The notes under the pieces: generated by a model
Database searches by the model: none
What the model was told of the DNA's origin: nothing
The model's input: the letters and a program-made list of their open reading frames with translations, nothing else
Source of the DNA: Rugalucina vietnamica
Taxonomy: Eukaryota > Mollusca > Bivalvia > Lucinida > Lucinidae
Reading direction: 5' to 3'
NCBI GenBank assembly: GCA_964017185.1
Contig: OZ024875.1
Coordinates: 44,164,486-44,228,485, forward strand
Length of the DNA stretch: 64,000 nucleotides
Shown here: one piece after another, positions 56,360 to 64,000 of the stretch
Position numbering within the stretch: the stretch's first letter is position 1
How the letters are laid out: the number at the start of each line of letters is the position of its first letter
Made by a program: the position numbers and the translations under genes

Positions 56360-57929
56360 CCCAAACAAAAATAAATGGACCTAAGATCACCCCAATGAAT
56401 CATACTTGAATCATAATTCGTTAACGATCTGTTAGTGATTAAATTTGCCATGCAAATGAGCTAACGGATCACTTATTTAAATATATTGGGGCGCTCGTTT
56501 TGCGCAACGGATCATCTCATAATCACTAACAACACATTAAACAATCACAAACGGATCATTAATGAAACACAAATGAATCACCAACAGATCATACTAACGA
56601 ATCACCTTTAGATCACATTGTAACAAATCATTACTGGATTATACTAACGGATCACCTTTGAATCACATTGTAACCAATCATTACCGGATCACTAACTTTC
56701 AGCATAAGATTAATGCATAATCGTGTACTACAGGGTCACAAATGGATTATTATTAAATCACTTGGAACAAAGAACACTTTTATTGCCAGGTCAAGGGCAT
56801 ACATATATATAGTACATACATTCGTTAGTCTACACCTCTAAGTTCAACTATTTAACAATCTTTTGTGTCTAGTACTAAAATATAGAGCCGAGTTACTTGG
56901 CTTTGCTGAGAAAACCAAATACTTTCTCTTCATTTTGTCCATTAGAGAAACATATAATTGGGCAGCATGCATATATGCATATATATAAAAATGTGTACAG
57001 ACGTATCAATGTCTGCAGAAAAATCGAAATCTCTTTAGGTTTAGTATACATATTCATCGCATGGTATAAACGTACATTCCAACTGTAACCAAATGTTGAT
57101 TCAGATTCAGAAGACTGTTTTTGTGGAAGAAGTCACAATCATTTGTTCAAAACCTCCCAGTAAAAAGGTATACATAAATCTATGAAAATCTATCTGGAGG
57201 TGTCTGCATGCATTAAAAGGTGGTAAAGTATATGAACTTACCAGTCAAGGCTTATTCCAACATATAATTCACTTTAACAATCAGGCAAATGCATTCTTTA
57301 GAGCGTTCTCCCTGGATGTTTCACACACTGACTTTCAACCTAGAGTTTGAATGGCGCGCGCATTTGGCTGTTACAATTTACTCTTCGTTGAGTCAGGTGA
57401 CACAAAATATTACAGGCTATTCCCGTTATCTATGTATTTACATGTTTGTACATTATGCAATATTCACTTACAGTTATGAAGTCCAAAAACGAAGAAGCAT
57501 GTCGCAATCATTAACGTATAAAACAAGACAAAAGCATTTTACACGTAGTACCAATCGACACTGTCGGATGTAAGTTAGACCAAGAGAATATTTCCGGTCA
57601 TTCTTTCTGTGGGAAAAATCATATAACAGATCACTAACCGATCACTTCGAAAATATCAGTTATACAACATATCACATAAAGACAAACCTAAGATGTAACA
57701 AATCATTATCAGATCACTTTTCCTTGGCCCAGAGAATAAAGCTTAAACGGATACCAAACAAATCATTCAAATAAATCATTAACGGATCACTTTTAAAAAG
57801 TGTTTGTGATCTATTAGCTATTTATTTAACGGATCACAAATAAATACTATTAACGGATCACAAAAAGTGATTCAAACATGATCTAGATATGATTTAGATG
57901 TGATTAATTTCAGAATATTTTTGTTTGGG
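56360..57929. mobile_element. 1.57-kb element with CCCAAACAAAAATA TIRs and CGGATCAC-word arrays
   Basis: Inverted ends CCCAAACAAAAATA (56360-56373) and TATTTTTGTTTGGG (57916-57929). 'ggatca' occurs at least eight times and near variants (agatcac, gaatcac, aatcatt) at least a dozen more. They are crowded within about 400 bp of each end and absent from the middle 800 bp. No ORF with recognisable motifs. Confidence 0.75.
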
Positions 57930-58368
57930 CCTGAAATAGAATGACTGATAACGTTTCTGTGTTGTTTCTGATAACAATTTTACATTATTTAATAGCTCAC
58001 GATATTCTACTACTGCGTCGTTTATGGAATGCGACTCACAGGCACCGTACATGCAACAAGCTTGTTCCCGATTTCGTTTTACAATTTAGGTGCTTAAAGT
58101 ACATGTACATGCAGAATAGCATGACTGTGTTATTAATGTTTCGACTTTTTGAAACTTCTGTGTTTTAAACATTCCTACCGAATCGAGGCTGTTTACATGC
58201 CGCGTGGCATAAATCGTAATTTTATTCAAAACTATAACGGAATCGTAATGCTGGTGTTAGGGTAAGGAACCATCGCGATATTATGGGAATAATTCTACAA
58301 TCAACTTATTTTTGATGCAAGCAAAAGTAAATCAGTATATCCTTTTTTTTCAGAATAAAAATATCACA
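57930..58368. promoter_or_regulatory. Upstream flank of the TRIM-like gene
   Basis: A pyrimidine tract and AG ('cctttttttttcag', ending near 58352) 16 bp before the Met codon at 58369 look like a splice acceptor. The coding exon may therefore be joined to an unseen upstream untranslated exon. Confidence 0.45.
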
Positions 58369-60072
58369 ATGGCCTCCGTAGATGGTTCCCATTCGCTCCA
58401 AAAAACTTCTGACGAGTGTCATACCTATGTATGTGGGCCGTGTAAAACTGACAATTTAGAGAGAGCAGCCAGCTATTACTGCGATGACTGTCCGGATTAC
58501 CTCTGTGACGATTGCAAAGACCACCACGGAAAACTTCGACCGACGAGAAATCACGGAATTCTATCTAGAAGCCAGGTGCCAGCCGTTGCTTTTATTCGCG
58601 ATCAACCCGCGATTGCTGTCTTTTGTAGATGTAATAAGAATCAGGAGGTTCAGTTTTTCTGTGGTGCCCATCAAGATATTGTATGTGAATCGTGCAAAGA
58701 TACGATTCATTACAAGTGTAAGGTATCTCTTGCACAAGATGAATGCACGAGTTATAATACGTCAAGCATCGACACAGTGGTAACAAACATAGAAACACTC
58801 AAAGAGGAGTATGTTCAACTGAAAGAAAGGAGGATCGAAGACAGTAAATTATTGGAGCGTTCCAAAGAAGACTGTAAAGTAGCAATCAAGGCTTTCAGAA
58901 AAGATCTTGAGAACTTTCTTGACAACCTTGAAAAATCCATGTTAAAGCTACTTGATTCCCACAAGATTGAAGAACAAAAGCGAATTGATCAACATATTTC
59001 AACAATTACAGCGACATTAAAGATGCTTGATGCAGATCAAAACGTTCTTCAAGATGTTATAAGACATAACCGAAAACGTTTGATGTTTGCAGCAGATGTG
59101 CAAGTGTCGAAAAGTCTGCGAGATTTTGCCGCCAGACTATCAGACATAGGAAAAGATGTCATAGACACTTCAATAAATTTCGCGAGGAACACGAAGCTTC
59201 TCAATTTGCAGGCTGAAATAGATTCCTTCGGATCTCTGAAAACCAAGGAAATTATGCTGGACAAGAAAATTAAGTCACAGACACAGATAAGCGTCAAGAC
59301 ATCTGGTGACTGGTGGAAACCTTGTATAACTGGGACAGTTGTTATGGAATCTGGTGACATTATTATGTGTGACTTTGAAAATAAAGAACTGAAACTGGTG
59401 AAAACGTCTGACCATGCAGTAAAAGACAGTTTGACATTGAATGCAAATCCGTTGGATATTTGCGCTTTGGATCCTAAAAGAGCCATCGTTACGTTACCCC
59501 ATCTCAAACAACTCCAGTACATCGAAGTGTTCCCACGGCTTGCACCAGGGAACGTTATACAGCTTAACAAGAAATGCTGGGGCGTTTACTCGATTGGGAA
59601 TAAAATCTATACCTCTTGTCACAACAATCCAGGATAAGGAGAAATAAGAGTTCTGGATCTAGATGGCAACTTACTTAAACAAATTGGGATAAACAGTGAT
59701 GGTACATATACGCTCAAAAGTCCAACATACATCACTGTTAGTACATCGGAAAAGATTTTCGTTTCAGATCGTGATGAAAATGCTGTCACTTGTCTGTCAA
59801 TGGATAATCGTGTTATTTACCAGTATAGAGATATAGAAATGAACACACCAAGGCGCTCATACTGTGATGGTGGAGATAATATTCTAGTCTGTGGACAAAG
59901 CTCGAGCAACGTACAAGTAATCACGTCAGAGGGGAAGAAACACACTACTCTGTTATCGGCGAAAGATGGTTTGGAGAACCCCCGGACTATCAGCTATAGA
60001 GAGAGTGACTCTACGCTAGTTTTGGGATTTAACTCCTCGGACCATATCTTATTTTTTAAATGTGGGAACTGA
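58369..60072 (+). pseudogene. TRIM-like B-box/coiled-coil/beta-propeller gene with an in-frame stop
   Basis: From Met at 58369: B-box type zinc finger at residues about 17-61 (CHTYVCGPC, CDDCPDYLCDDCKDHH), a second at about 86-117 (CRCNKNQEVQFFCGAH, CESCKDTIH), a coiled coil at about 130-260, and the start of a beta-propeller-like C-terminal domain. A TAA at 59635-59637 ends the frame after HNNPG (422 residues). The same frame then continues without a further stop for 144 codons (GEIRVLDLDGNLLKQIG to FFKCGN) and ends at 60070-60072, giving a normal 567-codon layout. A RING finger is absent, as in many bivalve TRIM-like proteins (family knowledge). A single nonsense change, a polymorphism, a sequencing error or readthrough could each explain it. 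The frame is otherwise intact, so the loss is recent. Confidence 0.85.
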
Positions 60073-60505
60073 GACAAACTAACGAAGGTAGCGCTTTTCT
60101 CAATCAACGAAGAAGCAAGCCATTTGTGGAGTAACAAATGTTCAGCGTCTCGGCATTCTTTTGTAAATACATTGAATTTTCACATAAATGATATAATCAC
60201 TTGTAGCGTGTTACAAATGTACATATAGCCCCACCCTATAAGGCTTCACAGGTGCAGAGGAAGAATTTTAATACAGCTTACTAATTTATTATATGCGCAG
60301 AGAAACACACACATGGTTGACTCGACATAAAATTCTTGAAACGTTTTTCGGTTTCTTCATTATATGACTCTACATAGGAATCGGCCGTGAAGTTTCAGCA
60401 TAGAAGATCTCAGTGACCGAAGAACGAAAGATCACAGTTATGGGTATAATGTTAAACAATAATATTGCTAGTATAATAACCAATATGTGCGTGTAAGACA
60501 TCGTT
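60073..60505. other. 3' flank of the TRIM-like gene
   Basis: No canonical AATAAA is evident in the first 150 bp. Nothing else recognised. Confidence 0.35.
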
Positions 60506-60508
60506 TTT

Positions 60509-60747
60509 AGCTCACCTGAGCCGAAGGCTCACAGGTTAGTTTATATGATAGGCAGGCATCCGGCGTCCGTCGTCGTCGTCCGACAATGTCAAAGATGAAT
60601 ATTCATCTCTGAAGCTAGTGGACCAATCTTGATCAAATTTTATTTGAACCATCACTGGGTAGAGGGATTGACTGCATTAGGTTTTGGACCATATGTTATA
60701 AAATTGTGGTTTCCATGGCAACAGATAGCTCCCATAGACTTACAACG

Positions 60748-60791
<44 letters not shown>

Positions 60792-62235
60792 CAAACATAA
60801 AAACACAATGCCAAGAGCTTCAATATTTTGTATGTAGCAATGTTAAGTAGTCTCCTTCGTAAATCTTGCCTACCATGCCCCTGGGGTCGAATTGACCACG
60901 CCCTGGGTGCGTCACTATCTGTCATTGGCTTATAATGGTAAAAATGTTTTTCTTAAATTACAAGCGCTAGAGCTTGTGTATTTAACATGTAACAATGTTT
61001 ATTGGTACCAGAACTTAACTTCACACCCTTGTGCACTTCGTGTGCTCATGATGTACACGACAACAGAGCGATTTCTGAACTATGATGTGCAACCCAAGTT
61101 CAAAATGAAGTGCACTGAAAGTTCTGTGACCAGTCTGAGATCGAAGAGCACGTTTTACATGTGTTAAGTGATACATGTAAATCTTACTATAAAAAGAAGA
61201 TTATTATCTGGATTGTAAATAAATCAATCATGAATAAAAGATAAATAATCAATTTATACATGTGTGTGATAACAAACGTTGTTTTTATCAACATTATAAT
61301 AATTACATTTGAAAAGATAAAGTCCATTTATTTTACGTATCATAAATTTCAAATTTGTATTTTGAGAAAATTTTACCTTGTCAAAATTTTACACCTGTCA
61401 TAGATAGAATACCCTTGAATCTGTCACCTGTCATAAATTTAGAATATACGAAAATCTGCCATAAAATAAGAATACCCGAGACTGTATTGATGGCAGCGAT
61501 TAAATGTTTAAAACAGTTACAAAATTAACCATTCTCAGATAGTTGTATATTAATCTATTACCATCTGCATAATTAGCTATTTTTATAAAATCGAAATACA
61601 GCGACTGCTGCCAATAAAGTGATCTGAAAAGTTGAATATAATTATTACTTAAACTCAAGAAGTTCAAGATTGCACGCAAATAACAGATAATGTATTCAGA
61701 TGTCACTCTAAATACAGCGCAGTTTTAGACCAAGTTGCACAAGGAGTGCAATTCGTTAAGCACATCATGTTCAGATGTCGCTCTAGCCAAAGTGCACTTG
61801 TCCCTCAAAGCATGTGCACAAGAAGTGCACTTCCTGTAACCTTAAGTTCTACCTCCACAGTAGGCTTATGATAGAAAGCAGATGAAAAAATCTTCTCTGA
61901 AACCGCAAGATCCAAAGCTTGTATATTTAGTATGCAGCGATGTTATATGATGCTTTACATAGATCCTGCCGATGATGCCCTGGTGTTCAAAATGGCCACA
62001 CCCCAGGGGACATTAGCTTCCATCTCCCATATACTTACAACAGGAAAAGCATACACAAATCTTCTCAGAAACCATGAGTCCCGGAGCTATTATATTTTGT
62101 GTGCAGCAATGTTCAATAATCCTCTTTATAAATCCTGCCACCTCTGCTCCTGGTGTCCATACAGGCCACGCCCCAGAGCAGGGGTCATTAGCTCCCCTAC
62201 AAGTAAAGCTGTCCAGATCAGGTGAGCTTTTGCAG
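60509..62235. repeat. Dispersed repeat bounded by gctcacctg / caggtgagc, with 170-200 bp internal units
   Basis: It opens 'agctcacctgagccgaaggc' and closes 'cagatcaggtgagct'. Units sharing 'acttacaac..', 'gcagcaatgtt', 'aaatcctgcc' and 'ggccacgccc' lie at about 60700-60920, 61870-62030 and 62030-62235. The part between 60960 and 61860 is AT-rich unrelated sequence. A 40-base A run lies at 60749-60789. Confidence 0.6.
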
Positions 62236-63225
62236 AACCACTGGTCCACTGGTTTAAATTTGTTAATATCCCGTTTTCTTTCGTGAAGTTTAACTGACCA
62301 ACTTCTTATGTCATTGCTTGACTAAAACAGCGAAGACATGTAAACGCACCTTTATGCCATTACATGAACTTGTGAAGCAGTCATTATTTGTAGAATAAAA
62401 TCTTTACGAACATTTCTTAAAAACAATGTGGTGTCTATATGAATACATGCGTTTTATATCTGTCATGCGCCGCTTGAAATGCGAAAGTTGCATTTTTATC
62501 AGCTTTATCATTGATAGGTTTGCATGAATTTGAACTACATTAAAATGCATGTAACCAGGACAAGTATGTGTTCAGGCATAATAATATTATTTTAGTCAAA
62601 CCAAATATCAAGAAATGCTCAGTGTTTCTTAGAAACATTAAAAACCACGGGTCCCACCAGTCACAACAAGGTTTGGTTCAACGTTCACCAAAATATGGTT
62701 TATGGTCTCGTGGTATGCGTTTGGTTCGGTTCACAAACAATCTTTCCAAGAATACAGAAAAAGATTAATCAAATTAGGTATAATGGTTGATAATCCTTCT
62801 TGTGGTTTTACACAATATCACACTGAATAAATGCAAAATGGACTCGTTCTTTGAAAAACTTCACCTGTTATTACATATGGAAAATATTAGTTGCGAAACC
62901 TCACTCCACTACGTTCCGTTGCGGACATTGATGGTTGTATTTGATCAAAACAATTTCCGATTGAATAAAACAGGATTACACATGGTTGACACGTGGTGAG
63001 TGCATCCGAACTCGACCTTGTTGACGTCATGGGGTGCCTTGACGTCACGGCGCGCGCTTTGTCGCGCTTCTTTCTGATTGGCTTAGCGTTACGGACCAAA
63101 AAGTACACACAGTCAAAATTATGGATTTAATGCAGAAAATCAGAGACTTTTCAAATGGAACATTATCTGGAGACAAAATTTAATACCTCTATGAACAGTA
63201 TGCGAAGTGAGGGTGAGCAGGATTT
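62236..63225. other. Non-coding stretch, nothing recognised
   Basis: Only short frames without motifs; a GC-rich patch at 63020-63070. No gene supported. Confidence 0.4.
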
Positions 63226-63229
63226 AGTT

Positions 63230-64000
63230 TTTATGCCCCCAACTTCGAAGAAGTTGAGGGGGCATATTGGTTTGGGTCTGTCCGTCCAGTCCAGTCCAGT
63301 CCAGTCCAGTCTGTCTGTGATGCGTGAGTAACACTTAGCACTCAGTCAGGAACCGTTAGAGCTAGGATCTTGAAATTTGGTTTGTAGTTTGTATATGAAA
63401 ATTAAGAGGACCCATATTTTTTCTTTCAGGTAAATTCAAGGGGCTAGGGGCCCATTCTGTGAGAGTTATTTCCCTTTTTAATTCTTGATAAAGTGAATAG
63501 ATAGTGGCTACCTTGTGTGCGCAACTCCTCCTACAGTTTTATTCCGATTCTCTGGAACCTTTACAGATGTTGTGACCATGCTTTGAAGATATGCATGTGG
63601 TTTGGATATAATCCTCAGGTTAATTTTTGTCACTTTTTTCGCAATTTGAACTTAGCCATTTTTTGGGCATTTTCACAATGAAAATGAATGGGCAGTGGTT
63701 ACCTTGTGTGCGCAACTCCTCCTACAGTTTCATGCCAATTCATTTAAAACTTTACATGTGCTATGGGCATGGTCTGAAGATATGCATGTGGTTTGGATGT
63801 AATCTTTGGATTATTTTTTGTCATTTTTTTCACAATTTGAACTTAGTCATTTTTTGGCATTTTAGTGAATGGATAGAGGGTACATTGTGTGCGCAACTCC
63901 TCCTACAATTTAATACCGATACTTTTGAAACTTTGCAGACATTGTGACCATGCTTTGAAGATATGCATGTGGTTGGGATATACTCCTAAGATTAATTTTT
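63230..64000. repeat. 'tatgccccc' hairpin followed by about 190-bp tandem units, running off the edge
   Basis: 'atgcccccaacttcgaagaag' and 'ttgagggggcat' form a hairpin at 63231-63264, then 'ccagt' x5. Units with 'cttgtgtgcgcaactcctcc' begin near 63510, 63701 and 63884, each followed by 'gaagatatgcatgtggttt'. Confidence 0.75.

Noticed and set aside
57289..57573. A 94-codon gene in the CGGATCAC element
   Set aside because: Low complexity and no motif; probably chance.
58312..58368. Upstream Met (58312) as the start of the TRIM-like protein
   Set aside because: A splice-acceptor-like tract lies between it and the Met at 58369, and the intervening residues do not resemble a TRIM N terminus.

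Overview
This window is animal nuclear DNA, most probably from a bivalve mollusc (inference). It is AT-rich and intron-rich, with coding exons of about 75-370 bp bounded by GT/AG sites. It is crowded with LINEs, tRNA-derived SINEs, MITE-like palindromes and 'gctcacctgag'-bounded tandem repeats of the kind common in bivalves. No prokaryotic operon, rRNA gene or CRISPR array is present.

Layout. (1) 1-15.6 kb, minus strand: the 5' two-thirds of an alpha-L-fucosidase (GH29) gene. I rebuilt eight exons with consistent phases. Two of its internal exons are each present twice, in equal-length copies that shift the frame if both are used, so this looks like a gene with two mutually exclusive exon pairs. 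Its 8.6-kb first intron holds a CR1/L2-like LINE with a 2A-like motif and a PHD-like finger. That LINE in turn carries a complete miniature LTR element (425 bp, two 160-bp LTRs). (2) 16-21.4 kb: two further LINE fragments lying tail to tail, a segment saturated with an ACGG word, and a broken Tc1-like transposase. (3) 23.1-28.0 kb: two intronless seven-transmembrane receptors in divergent orientation, resembling the cyclic-AMP-receptor-like (class E) family. (4) 29.6-54.0 kb, minus strand: a complete inter-alpha-trypsin inhibitor heavy chain (ITIH) gene. Eighteen exons sum to 2,754 nt, or 917 residues, with signal peptide, VIT, VWA and C-terminal domains. (5) 54-58.3 kb: mostly repeats, including a 1.57-kb element packed with CGGATCAC words. 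(6) 58.4-60.1 kb, plus strand: a B-box/coiled-coil/beta-propeller (TRIM-like) gene split by one in-frame stop. (7) 60.5-64 kb: dispersed and tandem repeats.

The genes do not form one pathway. The fucosidase (lysosomal or secreted) and ITIH (extracellular matrix, hyaluronan) both act on glycans outside the cytosol, but nothing here shows they are co-regulated. The most unusual features are the doubled fucosidase exons, with a decoy splice-acceptor array beside one of them, and a group of coding-poor elements. Each of those elements is filled with its own short word (GTTACRTAYGTAAC, CGGATCAC, GGCTAAG, ACGG, CTCGCGAG). They share an architecture but not a sequence.
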